Shown here: piece by piece, positions 44,126 through 54,000 of the stretch
How positions within the stretch are numbered: position 1 is the stretch's first letter
Layout: each line of letters opens with the position of its first letter
From: Pseudomonas fluorescens
Lineage (GTDB): Bacteria; Pseudomonadota; Gammaproteobacteria; Pseudomonadales; Pseudomonadaceae
NCBI RefSeq assembly: GCF_001708445.1
Contig: NZ_CP015637.1
Location: forward strand, 4,527,001-4,591,000
DNA: 64,000 bases
Direction: 5' to 3'
The notes under the pieces: model-generated
Seen by the model: the letters and a program-made list of their open reading frames with translations, nothing else
What the model was told of the DNA's origin: nothing
The model's database searches: none
Made by a program: the position numbers and the translations under genes

Positions 44126-45898
44126 ATGTGCGGATTAGCTGGAGAACTACGTTTTGATGCCCAACCTGCCGACCTGGCAGCGATTGAACGCATCACCCAT
44201 CACTTGGCCCCCCGTGGCCCCGACGCCTGGGGCTTTCATGCCCAAGGGCCGATTGCCCTGGGCCATCGACGCCTGAAAATCATGGACCTGTCGGATGGCT
44301 CGGCCCAACCGATGGTTGACGCCCAACTGGGGCTGTCCCTGGCGTTCAACGGTGCAATCTATAACTTCCCGGAACTGCGCCAGGAGCTCGAAGCCCTGGG
44401 CTATGCCTTCTATTCCGGCGGCGACACCGAAGTGCTGCTCAAGGGCTATCACGCCTGGGGCGAGGCTCTGCTGCCCAAGCTCAACGGCATGTTCGCGTTT
44501 GCCATCTGGGAGCGCGACGCCCAGCGCCTGTTTATCGCCCGCGACCGCCTGGGCGTGAAGCCGTTGTACCTCTCACGTACCGGCCAGCGTTTGCGCTTTG
44601 CCTCAACCCTGCCAGCCCTGCTCAAGGGCGGCGATATCAACCCGATCCTCGACCCCGTCGCACTCAACCATTACCTGAACTTCCATGCCGTGGTGCCTGC
44701 ACCGCGCACGCTGCTGGCAGGCATCGAAAAACTGCCGCCCGCCACCTGGATGCGCGTCGACGCCAAGGGCAACACCGAGCAAAAAACCTGGTGGAGCCTG
44801 CCCTACGGCCCGCGAGAGGATGAGCGCAACCTCACGCTGGAAGACTGGACCGACCGCGTGCTCGACAGCACCCGCGAGGCCGTGGCGATTCGCCAACGCG
44901 CCGCCGTGGATGTCGGCGTGCTGCTCTCCGGTGGCGTCGATTCGAGCCTGCTCGTCGGCTTGTTGCGGGAAGTCGGCGTGCAGGACCTGTCGACCTTCTC
45001 CATCGGTTTTGAAGACGCTGGCGGCGAGCGCGGCGATGAATTCCAGTATTCAGACCTGATCGCCAAGCACTACGGCACCCGCCACCATCAATTGCGCATC
45101 GCCGAAAGCGAGATCATCGAGCAACTGCCGGCCGCGTTCCGCGCCATGAGCGAGCCGATGGTCAGTCATGACTGCATTGCCTTCTACCTCTTGTCCCGGG
45201 AAGTGGCCAAGCATTGCAAGGTGGTGCAAAGCGGCCAGGGCGCCGACGAACTGTTTGCCGGTTACCACTGGTACCCGCAGGTGGACGGTGCCAGCGATCC
45301 GTATGCCGCGTACCGCGAGGCGTTTTTCGACCGCAGCTACGACGACTACGCCGCCACCGTCGCTCCAAAATGGCTGACCGCCAACGATGCCGCTGGCGAT
45401 TTCGTGCGTGAGCATTTCGCGATGCCCGGCGCCGATGCCGCCGTGGACAAGGCCCTGCGCCTGGACAGCACGGTGATGCTGGTGGACGACCCGGTCAAAC
45501 GCGTCGACAACATGACCATGGCCTGGGGCCTGGAGGCACGCACGCCGTTCCTCGACTACCGCCTGGTGGAGCTGTCGGCACGCGTCCCCGGTCAATTCAA
45601 GTTGCCCGACGGCGGCAAGCAGGTACTCAAGGAAGCGGCGCGCCGGGTGATCCCGAGCGAAGTCATCGACCGCAAGAAAGGCTACTTCCCGGTGCCAGGG
45701 CTCAAGCATTTGCAGGGCGACACCTTGAACTGGGTGCGTGAACTGCTGCTCGACCCCAGCCAGGATCGCGGCCTGTTCAACCCGGCCATGCTCGATCGCC
45801 TGCTGACTGACCCGCAGGGCCAACTGACGCCGTTGCGCGGCTCCAAGCTGTGGCAACTGGCAGCGCTGAACCTGTGGCTCAGCGAACAAGGAATCTGA
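44126..45898 (+). CDS. N-acetylglutaminylglutamine amidotransferase (asparagine synthase-like)
   Basis: Glutamine-dependent amidotransferase of 590 residues that converts N-acetylglutaminylglutamine into the osmolyte amide NAGGN. The ATG at 44126 follows AAGGAA and places the catalytic Cys at position 2 (MCGLAGEL). The synthase domain has the ATP pyrophosphatase loop LLSGGVDSSLL at about residue 270. The partner gene starts three bases after the stop. In P. aeruginosa the homologue belongs to the PA3459-PA3461 operon, induced by osmotic stress. Two small hairpins lie upstream (43995-44009 and 44044-44071). Confidence 0.9.
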   Translation: MCGLAGELRFDAQPADLAAIERITHHLAPRGPDAWGFHAQGPIALGHRRLKIMDLSDGSAQPMVDAQLGLSLAFNGAIYNFPELRQELEALGYAFYSGGDTEVLLKGYHAWGEALLPKLNGMFAFAIWERDAQRLFIARDRLGVKPLYLSRTGQRLRFASTLPALLKGGDINPILDPVALNHYLNFHAVVPAPRTLLAGIEKLPPATWMRVDAKGNTEQKTWWSLPYGPREDERNLTLEDWTDRVLDSTREAVAIRQRAAVDVGVLLSGGVDSSLLVGLLREVGVQDLSTFSIGFEDAGGERGDEFQYSDLIAKHYGTRHHQLRIAESEIIEQLPAAFRAMSEPMVSHDCIAFYLLSREVAKHCKVVQSGQGADELFAGYHWYPQVDGASDPYAAYREAFFDRSYDDYAATVAPKWLTANDAAGDFVREHFAMPGADAAVDKALRLDSTVMLVDDPVKRVDNMTMAWGLEARTPFLDYRLVELSARVPGQFKLPDGGKQVLKEAARRVIPSEVIDRKKGYFPVPGLKHLQGDTLNWVRELLLDPSQDRGLFNPAMLDRLLTDPQGQLTPLRGSKLWQLAALNLWLSEQGI

Positions 45899-45901
45899 TC
45901 C

Positions 45902-47650
45902 ATGAAACCGAATGCCGCGGCTTACAGCCAACGCTTGCTCAAGGGCCAGGCGCCGACCTATGAACGCCTGCAGGCGCGCCTCGCCGAAGATGGCAGCCCA
46001 CTGGCCGCCGAGCCGATTGCGGTGCATTGCGGCTGGGGCCGGCTGTTGATCGGCCACACCTTTCCCGACCCGGCCAGCCTGGCCCAGGAACTGCTCAACG
46101 AGCAGCCCGGCGAGCGCGACATCGCGCTGTACGTGGCCGCGCCCCAACAGATACTCGGGATCGATCCGCAGCAGTTGTTCCTGGATCCGTCCGATACCCT
46201 GCGCCTGTGGTTCAGCGACTATCGCCCTGCCACCCGGGTGTTTCGCGGCTTCCGGATTCGCCGGGTCCAGACCGAGGCCGATTGGCTCGCGGTCAACCAG
46301 CTCTACCAGGGCCGCGGCATGTTGCCCGTCGACGCCGAGCGCCTCACGCCGCGCCATGAAGGAGGCCCGGTGTACTGGTTGGCCGAGGATGAGGACAGCG
46401 GCGCAGTGATCGGCAGCGTCATGGGCCTGAATCACCCAAAAGCCTTCCACGACCCGGAAAACGGATGCAGCCTGTGGTGCCTGGCCGTCGACCCGCAATG
46501 CACGCGACCCGGCGTGGGCGAAGTGCTGGTGCGCCACCTGGTGGAACACTTTATGAGCCGTGGCCTGAGCTACCTCGACCTGTCGGTGCTGCACGACAAC
46601 CGCCAAGCCAAGAGCCTGTACGCCAAGCTGGGCTTCCGCGCGCTGACCACCTTTGCGATCAAGCGCAAGAACGGTATCAACCAGCCGCTGTTCCTCGGCC
46701 CCGGCCCGCAGGCGGGGTTCAACCCCTATGCGCGGATCATCGTCGAAGAAGCCCATCGGCGCGGCATCGACGTGCAGGTGGACGACGCCGATGCGGGGCT
46801 GTTCACCCTCAGCCATGGCGGGCGTCGCGTGCGTTGCCGGGAGTCATTGAGCGACCTGACCAGCGCCATCAGCATGACCCTGTGCCAGGACAAGAGCCTT
46901 ACGCACAAGGTATTGAAGGCCGCCGGTTTGAAACTGCCTTCCCAGCAACTGGCGGGCAGCGCCGATGACAACCTGGAGTTCCTCGACGAACACCAGCGCA
47001 TCGTGGTCAAGCCGTTGGACGGCGAGCAAGGCCAGGGTGTAGCGGTGGACCTGCAAGAGATTGACGAGGTGCAACAGGCCATCGAAGCGGCGCGGCAGTT
47101 CGACAGCCGCGTATTGCTCGAGAGCTTCCACGAGGGTCTCGACCTGCGCATCCTGGTGATCGGCTTCGAAGTCGTGGCCGCCGCGATTCGCCGCCCGGCC
47201 GAAGTAATCGGCGACGGCCAGCACTCCATCCGCGCGCTGATCGAGGCGCAAAGCCGGCGCCGTCAGGCCGCTACCGATGGCGAAAGCAAAATCCCCCTGG
47301 ATGCCGAAACCGAACGCACCTTGAAAGCCGCTGGCTACGACTACAACAGCATCCTGCCCCGTGGTGTGCAATTGGCTGTGCGCCGTACTGCCAACCTGCA
47401 CACGGGTGGGTGCCTGGAAGATGTGACGGGCATCCTGCATCCCACCCTGGTCGACGCCGCCGTACGCGCCGCCCGCGCGCTGGATATCCCCGTGGTGGGC
47501 CTGGACCTGCTGGTGCCCGCGGCCGATCAACCGGATTACGTGTTTATCGAAGCCAACGAACGGGCCGGGCTGGCCAACCATGAACCGCAGCCGACGGCAG
47601 AGAAGTTTGTGGATTTGTTGTTTCCACACAGTCAGCCGACCGCTCAATAA
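45902..47650 (+). CDS. ngg: N-acetylglutaminylglutamine synthetase (GNAT plus ATP-grasp)
   Basis: Fusion enzyme of 582 residues forming the acetylated dipeptide. A GNAT acetyltransferase domain (about 110-260) has the acetyl-CoA loop AVDPQCTRPGVGEVLVRHL. The ATP-grasp ligase domain (about 290-580) shows VVKPLDGEQGQGVAVDL and VGLDLLVPAADQPDYVFIEANERAG, the metal-binding end. It is co-transcribed with the amidotransferase. The peptidase gene usually found third in the NAGGN operon is absent; a REP remnant and the convergent alc gene follow. Confidence 0.92.
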   Translation: MKPNAAAYSQRLLKGQAPTYERLQARLAEDGSPLAAEPIAVHCGWGRLLIGHTFPDPASLAQELLNEQPGERDIALYVAAPQQILGIDPQQLFLDPSDTLRLWFSDYRPATRVFRGFRIRRVQTEADWLAVNQLYQGRGMLPVDAERLTPRHEGGPVYWLAEDEDSGAVIGSVMGLNHPKAFHDPENGCSLWCLAVDPQCTRPGVGEVLVRHLVEHFMSRGLSYLDLSVLHDNRQAKSLYAKLGFRALTTFAIKRKNGINQPLFLGPGPQAGFNPYARIIVEEAHRRGIDVQVDDADAGLFTLSHGGRRVRCRESLSDLTSAISMTLCQDKSLTHKVLKAAGLKLPSQQLAGSADDNLEFLDEHQRIVVKPLDGEQGQGVAVDLQEIDEVQQAIEAARQFDSRVLLESFHEGLDLRILVIGFEVVAAAIRRPAEVIGDGQHSIRALIEAQSRRRQAATDGESKIPLDAETERTLKAAGYDYNSILPRGVQLAVRRTANLHTGGCLEDVTGILHPTLVDAAVRAARALDIPVVGLDLLVPAADQPDYVFIEANERAGLANHEPQPTAEKFVDLLFPHSQPTAQ

Positions 47651-47714
47651 ACCCTGTGGCGAGGGGGCCTGTGGTGGCGAGCGGGCTTGTTGTGGCGCCA
47701 CAGAGGTTCACTGC
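47651..47714. repeat. REP remnant between converging ngg and alc
   Basis: Degenerate pieces of the REP edge (CTGTGGCGAG, GTGGTGGCGAGCGGGCTTG, TTGTTGTGGCG) fill the 64 bases between the two stop codons. No complete inverted pair is present. Confidence 0.6.
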
Positions 47715-48710
47715 TTACTTCGAAACTTTACCCAGCACACGCAGGCGGCTTACGCCCCCATCCGGGAACACGTTCAAGCGGATATGGGTGATTGGCCCCA
47801 GCGCCTTGATCTGCTCAGCGAAGGTGTGTTCGGCGTGCATTTCCAGCTTTTGCGCCGGCAGCAGTTCGCGCCAGAACAGCGATTGGGTTTCGATCTGGCT
47901 GTCGGTACCGCCCTTGACGAACGCGCCCTGGATCGAACAGGTGTCCGGGTAGTTGCCCTTGAAGTGCAGGGTGTCGACGATGATCTTCTCGATCTCGCCG
48001 GGGTGGCCCAGCGCGACGATCACCCAGTCATTGCCTGGCGTGCGACGACGCGCGGTTTCCCAACCATCGCCCATGTTGATGCCACGGCCCGGGTTGAGGA
48101 TGTTGCTCATGCGGCCGAAGTGTTCGTCGGAGCAGGCCAGGGCGCGACCACCATTCAAGGCGGCAGCCAGGTCGACCTGTTCGTTATCGCCCACTGCGGA
48201 CCAGTCGCGGAACGGCACGCCGTACACACGCAGGCGGGCCACGCCGCCATCCGGGTAGATGTTGAAACGCAGGTGGCTGAACGCCTGGTCGTTGCTGATT
48301 TCGTGGTAGTGGTGGCTGTTGCCTTGCAGCTCGACGGCCGACAGTACTTCTACCCACTGGGTGTTGTCGTCAGGCTCGCCCGAGGCCAGGAAGCAGGCTT
48401 CCAGGGACGCCGACGGCGGGTAGTTGCCGGTGAAGAATGAAGTGTCGATGTCCACGCCCTTGATCGAACCCGGTACGCCCAGGCGGATCACTGCGCTGTC
48501 GTAGCCTTCGAAGCGCTTGCGGCGCGACTCCCAGCCGTCCATCCACTTGCCGTTGTCATCGAAAACGCCCTCCTTCCACACGGCCGGGGTCGGCTGGAAC
48601 AGGCGGTTGGCGTCGGCGAACCAGTCATCGGTGACGGAGATGATCTTGGTGCCCAGGCGGGCGTCGGCCAGGTTGACGAACTTCTCGAAAGGTACAGCGT
48701 AAGCTTTCAT
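47715..48710 (-). CDS. alc: Allantoicase
   Basis: Enzyme of 331 residues splitting allantoate into ureidoglycolate and urea. It consists of two homologous beta-sandwich modules. The repeat is obvious from [18 protein letters not shown] in the first half and [16 protein letters not shown] near the C-terminus. The ATG at 48710 ([20 protein letters not shown]) is the family start; the longer open frame upstream is not homologous. It is the last gene of puuE-uraD-alc. The next pathway gene (ureidoglycolate lyase) is not here. Confidence 0.95.
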   Translation of the reverse strand: MKAYAVPFEKFVNLADARLGTKIISVTDDWFADANRLFQPTPAVWKEGVFDDNGKWMDGWESRRKRFEGYDSAVIRLGVPGSIKGVDIDTSFFTGNYPPSASLEACFLASGEPDDNTQWVEVLSAVELQGNSHHYHEISNDQAFSHLRFNIYPDGGVARLRVYGVPFRDWSAVGDNEQVDLAAALNGGRALACSDEHFGRMSNILNPGRGINMGDGWETARRRTPGNDWVIVALGHPGEIEKIIVDTLHFKGNYPDTCSIQGAFVKGGTDSQIETQSLFWRELLPAQKLEMHAEHTFAEQIKALGPITHIRLNVFPDGGVSRLRVLGKVSK

Positions 48711-48751
48711 TCTTCTTGTCTGCCTTAGATAGAGTGGCTGGGGATGGTCGT

Positions 48752-49267
48752 TTAGAGGGTCAGTAAACGGAACAGCGCGATCTTGTTGATCTCGGCCAGT
48801 GCGCAGTTGAACTCGGTGTCTGCCGAGTGGTGGATGCGCGTTTCGAACGCGGCCAGGATCTGGTGCCGGTTGCTGCCTTTTACCGCCATGATGAAGGGAA
48901 ACTTGAACTTGGCCTTGTAGGCATCGTTCAGCTCGGTGAAGCGCGAGAACTCTTCGGCCGTGCATTGGTGAATACCGGCGCCAGCTTGTTCATTCGTGCT
49001 GGCTTCGGTCAACTGGCCCTGGACGGCCGCACGGCCTGCCAGGTCCGGGTGAGCGTTGATCAACGCCAATTGGCTCTGGTGATCAGCACTCAACAGGATA
49101 TCGCTCATGCGCTGGTGCAGGGTTTCGATCTGGTCGATCGACGCATCCAGGCCCAGGTCATAGGCTTTTTCGGCCACCCATGGCGAGTGTTCGTAGATAT
49201 CGGCGAAGGCTTTGACGAATGTGTCGCGGCTCAAGGTCGAGGGTTTCAGGGTCTGGAACGTGGTCAT
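48752..49267 (-). CDS. uraD: OHCU decarboxylase
   Basis: Protein of 171 residues that decarboxylates 2-oxo-4-hydroxy-4-carboxy-5-ureidoimidazoline to S-allantoin, the third step from urate. Family marks are [15 protein letters not shown] (catalytic His region), [14 protein letters not shown] and [18 protein letters not shown]. The ATG at 49267 overlaps the puuE stop. Confidence 0.94.
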   Translation of the reverse strand: MTTFQTLKPSTLSRDTFVKAFADIYEHSPWVAEKAYDLGLDASIDQIETLHQRMSDILLSADHQSQLALINAHPDLAGRAAVQGQLTEASTNEQAGAGIHQCTAEEFSRFTELNDAYKAKFKFPFIMAVKGSNRHQILAAFETRIHHSADTEFNCALAEINKIALFRLLTL

Positions 49268-50190
49268 TTCGCCACTCCCGTATAGGGGTGGGTTTCCTGC
49301 CAGTGATGGGCAATGTCGACACGGCGGGCGAACCACACCTGCTCATGACCCTTGGCGTATTCGAGAAAACGCTTCAAGGCGGCCAGACGGGCAGGGCGGC
49401 CGATCAGGCGGCAATGCAGGCCGATGGAAAGCATCTTCGGCGCGTCGGCACCTTCGGCATACAGCACGTCGAAGGCGTCCTTGAGGTACTCGAAAAAGTC
49501 ATCGCCCTTGTTGAACCCCTGCACCTGGGTGAAGCGCATGTCGTTGGTGTCCAGGGTATAGGGGATCACCAGGTGCGGCTTGCCGGTGGGGTTGTTCGGT
49601 TCCCAGTAGGGCAGGTCGTCGTCGTAGGTGTCGCAGTCGTACAGGAAGCCGCCTTCCTCCATCACCAGCCGCCGTGTGTTCGGGCCGGTGCGCCCGGTGT
49701 ACCAGCCCAGGGGGCGTTCGCCGGTCAGTTCGGTGAGGATGCGGATGGCTTCGAGCATATGCTCGCGTTCCTGGGCCTCGTCCATGTACTGGTAGTCGAT
49801 CCAGCGGTAGCCGTGGCTGCAGATCTCGTGGCCGGCTTCGACCATGGCGCGGATCACATCCGGGTGGCGCTGGGCGGCCATGGCCACGGCGAAGATGGTC
49901 AGCGGAATGTCGAACGCCTTGAACAGCTTGAGGATGCGCCACACGCCGGCACGGCTGCCGTATTCGTACAGCGACTCCATGCTCATGTTGCGCTCGCCTT
50001 GCAGCGGCTGGGCCGAGACCATTTCCGAGAGGAAGGCTTCTGACTCTTTGTCGCCATGCAAGATGTTGCGCTCGCCGCCTTCTTCGTAGTTGAGTACGAA
50101 AGACAACGCAATGCGTGCCTTGCCCGGCCAGTGGGGGTGAGGAGGGTTACTGCCGTAACCGATCAGGTCGCGTGGGTAGTCAGCGCTCAC
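49264..50190 (-). CDS. puuE: Allantoinase, polysaccharide-deacetylase type
   Basis: Metal-independent PuuE allantoinase of 308 residues opening the ring of allantoin. It has the NodB-like fold with ALSFVLNYEEGGERNILHGD and GHEICSHGYRWIDYQ. A GTG start at 50190 is chosen because GGAAG lies seven bases upstream and the length fits the family; the frame continues upstream without homology. It leads the operon puuE-uraD-alc and faces uraH across a 389-base control region. Confidence 0.93.
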   Translation of the reverse strand: MSADYPRDLIGYGSNPPHPHWPGKARIALSFVLNYEEGGERNILHGDKESEAFLSEMVSAQPLQGERNMSMESLYEYGSRAGVWRILKLFKAFDIPLTIFAVAMAAQRHPDVIRAMVEAGHEICSHGYRWIDYQYMDEAQEREHMLEAIRILTELTGERPLGWYTGRTGPNTRRLVMEEGGFLYDCDTYDDDLPYWEPNNPTGKPHLVIPYTLDTNDMRFTQVQGFNKGDDFFEYLKDAFDVLYAEGADAPKMLSIGLHCRLIGRPARLAALKRFLEYAKGHEQVWFARRVDIAHHWQETHPYTGVAK

Positions 50191-50274
50191 TGCAGTCTTC
50201 CTTCTTGTTCGTGGTAGCAATAGGTGTGGCGGCCGGGCAGTGAAAAGACTGGGTGGCGTCACAGCGATGAGTGA

Positions 50275-50284
50275 TTGTATACAA
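50275..50284. promoter_or_regulatory. TTGTATACAA operator upstream of puuE
   Basis: A perfect 10-bp palindrome 85 bases before the puuE start, matching the general form of GntR/FadR-type operators. Identical or one-step-different copies lie before uraH (50470) and before the NCS2 permease gene (58486). Confidence 0.55.
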
Positions 50285-50469
50285 CTTATTGCCAACTTTG
50301 TAAGCCTGCATTTCTGCATTTTTTCCGCATCGCTCTCCTTCAAGGGTGTAGCAAGAAACTTGCCTGACTGGTCAGCTAATGGACAAAAGGTCGTTTAAAA
50401 GCAAGGATTACTGACGAATCGACTCGTCGAGCAATGTCGGCGGGGGGATCAAAAGCGTTGTGATATTTA

Positions 50470-50479
50470 TTGTGTACAA
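50470..50479. promoter_or_regulatory. TTGTGTACAA operator upstream of uraH
   Basis: It differs by one base from the palindrome at 50275 and lies about 100 bases before the uraH ATG in the same divergent control region, followed by an A/T-rich stretch. The rest of 50191-50579 holds no gene I can support. Confidence 0.45.
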
Positions 50480-50579
50480 TTTTTTTAAAAAGTGTCTTAA
50501 TCAGCCATCGCCGACTTTTTTGATGCCCTGAAAAAGTGCGGTTTCCTCTTCTACTGACTTCGGGAGGCGCACAAACGCC

Positions 50580-50933
50580 ATGGGACGCTTGACCACACAC
50601 GTTTTGGACGCCGCACATGGCTGCCCCGGCAGCGCAATCAAGGTTGAGCTGTACCGCGTCGAGGGCGAGAAGCTTGAACGGCTCGCCACCGCCCTGACCA
50701 ACAGCGACGGTCGTTGCGACGCGCCGCTGCTGCAAGGTGATGACTACCGCAGCGGCGTGTACCAGCTGCAATTCAGTGCCGGCGATTATTACCGCGCCCG
50801 GGGTGTGCAACTGCCGGAGCCGGCTTTCCTCGACGTGGTGGTGTTGCGCTTCGGCATCAACGCCGAACAGGATCACTACCATGTGCCCTTGTTGATTTCG
50901 CCTTACAGCTACTCCACCTATCGCGGTAGCTGA
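50580..50933 (+). CDS. uraH: 5-Hydroxyisourate hydrolase (transthyretin-like)
   Basis: Tetrameric enzyme of 117 residues hydrolysing 5-hydroxyisourate to OHCU, the step before UraD. The active-site His is in RLTTHVLDAAHGCPG, and the C-terminus ends in the signature YRGS. It is divergent from puuE and sits between the operators and a strong terminator. Confidence 0.96.
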   Translation: MGRLTTHVLDAAHGCPGSAIKVELYRVEGEKLERLATALTNSDGRCDAPLLQGDDYRSGVYQLQFSAGDYYRARGVQLPEPAFLDVVVLRFGINAEQDHYHVPLLISPYSYSTYRGS

Positions 50934-50968
50934 GCGTCACCTCGCCTAACGCTCTTCGTTGGTTTTTC

Positions 50969-50995
50969 GCCCGCCCACACTGCGGGCTTTTTTTT
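50969..50995 (+). terminator. Rho-independent terminator after uraH
   Basis: GCCCGC (50969-50974), a seven-base loop and GCGGGC (50982-50987) are followed by eight T. This is a textbook intrinsic terminator 36 bases after the uraH stop. Confidence 0.9.
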
Positions 50996-51051
50996 GCGTG
51001 TCGTGCGTTCAACTATCTAGCGCCAGGGGCACCTCGGCGATACCTAGGATG

Positions 51052-51080
51052 GGTGTTTTCCTCCTAGAAAAGAAAACACC
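51052..51080 (+). promoter_or_regulatory. Perfect inverted repeat abutting the toxin start codon
   Basis: GGTGTTTTC (51052-51060) and its exact complement GAAAACACC (51072-51080) flank an 11-base loop and end directly at the ATG of the large toxin-like gene. No clear ribosome site is seen. It could be a translation-controlling hairpin or an operator. Confidence 0.5.
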
Positions 51081-54000
51081 ATGACCTCGTCCACCGATCA
51101 CCCAAGCGCTGCGCCCCCTTCCAGTTCCCCATCCGTTGCAGACGACAGCGATGCGCCACAGGCCATTCGTGAGCGGTTAACGCGGCGGATCAACGCCCAT
51201 CCCCATCCAAGCCGCCTGATCAATCAGATCGGCCTTGCAGATCGGCGCTGCACAGAGTTGACGCAGGAACTTGCACGCTTGATAGGACGCTCTCCCAAAG
51301 TCTTGACGGTTATCCGTGCCGAGCTGCGCAAAGCATTCGGCATGGACCCGGACAGCTTGCTGTTCACCGAATCCAAGCGGCCAAGCGAACCGCGCAAAGT
51401 CGACAGTTTGACCGATCGGGCGTTGATGTTGCTGGCGTTGCCCGTGGTGATGGCCAACGTTAACCAGTTCACCGCGCTGAGCGTCAAGGGAGATCCGGGT
51501 TGCCGCTTACCGTATACGCCGCTGGAAGCGTTGCAGCGTGTCAATGCGCTGAGGCTCTTTGAGCGATTGGATCACGCGGTTTCTGAATACTGGGGCACGC
51601 TGGCGCAGGGCTCCTGGCTCACCCGCCAGGAACGTTGGGTCGAGTTGCAAAAGACGCTCTTCGCTGACCGTGCGTTCATGGCGCGGCAACTTGAGGAGCT
51701 ATCGAGCGCGGGCATGGCCCTGGTTCAAGCCCTGATCGACGCCCCTGCCGCAGAAGCACGCGAGCGGGCAGGCGGGGAGTGGGCCAGCGTCAAAGTGAGC
51801 CAATTGATGTGGCCGGGCACTCCTGCCGTCGCGATGCCCGGGGCCTTGCATCTTTACCGTGAGGGGGAGGCCAGTGATACGCCTCATGTGATTTACCTGC
51901 CAGGCACCGCCCGCAATTTCTACGAGGCCCCATCCTTCCTTGCCCTTCAGTGCGACCTGCTGGCGTTGAACCGCTCGCTGTTCCACGACCTCTGGCATTG
52001 CTTGCCGTTAAGTCGCCGCAAAACCTTGTACCGGCCGGCGGACCTGTCGCCGGCCACCGGCTTCACGCGTGGCTTGGAGGTGAGGGACGATGCGCTGGCG
52101 CATGGCGCCCAGGCGTTGCTGGCCGGGCAATGGAGCAATGAGCTGGGGTGTGCGGTGAAGGTGTATTTTGCCCATGTGTTTTCTGACGTGCGGTCTCAGC
52201 CGCCACCGCTGGATGCCGTGCTTTTTTTCGCGCAGGTGGAGAGCGCCAGGCGCCAACTGGTCGGCGCTGCCCGGCTCGGGGTCATTGGCGATCAATTGCT
52301 CAAATGGGACCAGCAACGACGACGCGAAGAAATCATGTTCACCGGTGTGGCGCCGGGTTTGCCCATGCGTACCGTAGAACAGCAGGTCAAACGCTATGAA
52401 AAGGGCCTGGTCGCCTTATTGGCCGCGGATGACCCCTGCGCAGAGACTCCAGCCTATCTGGAGATCATGTCCCAGGTGGGGCGACTCAACGTCCATACCC
52501 ATGTGCTGAAAACCTTGATGCAAAGCGCGCGGCATCGGCTGCTTGAGTTGGCGTTCTGGGCAGAGCGCCCCCATGGGAAGGGAACGGCCAGACGTGTTTC
52601 CCTGTTTATGCAAGCCCAGACCGAAGCCTTGCGTTGCGAAGCGCAGTTGCTGCACGGGCTCAAGTTGATCAGTGCGGCCCATCGAGACCTGGTGGTCGAA
52701 GTGGTGGCCCAGCCCCTGGCAACCAAACGCCCGGGCAGCGATACCCGGGTGCTGTCGATCGCGGTGGGCAGCGAACCGGACGCCTTCTACCCACTCCATA
52801 ATGTTTGGGTGATGACCACGGCGGCTGCGGTGCGGGTTCCGGCCCGCCAGCATCCGGTGGTGCTGTACGCGTTCGGCGTGGAGGGGGGGATTCAGGCGTT
52901 TGCCGGTTTGGACGCCTTGACCCGAAGCCTCAAGACGAGCCTGAGCAGCCCGGATGGCTCTGTGCTGTGGGGCACCGTCGAGCGGGATAAACGCTCCGAT
53001 CTGCGGGGGCATGCGGCACGTGAAACGCTCGCTGTTCGCTACCTTGAGATCCCGGGCAAGCCAGCGCTGGCCTCGCTCAAGAAACTGCTGGGTAGTTACT
53101 CTCGCTTGCACAACAGCAACGAGGACATCACGCGTATTTTCAGTGAGGTGACGGATCCCGGGCTGAGCCGCTCGCTGTTGATGGTCGAGCTGGAAGATCA
53201 ACTGAGTATTCCCCTCAATAACCTCCTGAGCCGGGCTCTGGCCAATGTCGAGCTGCTGCGCAAAGCGGTATCCGAAGCGAAGAAACTGCCCACGTGGTTG
53301 GCGCGCGCAAGCCGTGCCCAGCGTAAAAAATTCCAACACTTGGAGCGTGTGTACTTGGGCAGTACCTTTGCCTTTCATGATCGGATCGAGCACTACCTGC
53401 CTGACCTGAACACGTTCGCCCGCCAAGCCTTGATCGACCGTTTACGCCAGGATGGTTTTTCCCCGCTGCCGGATATCGACGAGCCTTTGATTGAGCTGCC
53501 CGATGATGTGCGCGGCTCTTTCTGTGGCTGGAGCAGCACCTGTACCGTGGGTGATCGCAACATAGTGTTGACGCCAACCACCACGCGCACGACGTTCAGT
53601 CTGCTGCAATTGGCGCTGCATAACCTGGACCCACTGGCGCCCTGGACGCAGTGGCGACTCGATCGCGCCCGCTATCTGCAAGCTGACTGGAAGCAACAGC
53701 TCAATGCCGGTTACCTGATCCGCCTGGTGTCTTCACTGGATATCGGTGGGCAATACGACGCGTTGATCAACCGGGCTTTTTACCCACTCATTGGTCCTGG
53801 CCGGACGCTCAGCGAAGGACGTATCCCCGCGTTGCTGAATCGCGCCCTGCGTGCGGGCGTTGAACATCATCTGTTCTCGGCGATTCAACGGGGTCTGACA
53901 GCCAATGCACAAAACCTGTTCATCGCCGCGATGGCGGCGATAACCCCGCAAGACTTGTGGAAGAGCCCGTACCAGTTGCAATTGCATGTGGTGCATGTGG

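Noticed and set aside
45050..46816. 588-codon open frame antisense to the two NAGGN genes
   Set aside because: It spans the junction of two well-supported genes on the other strand and has low-complexity antisense composition.
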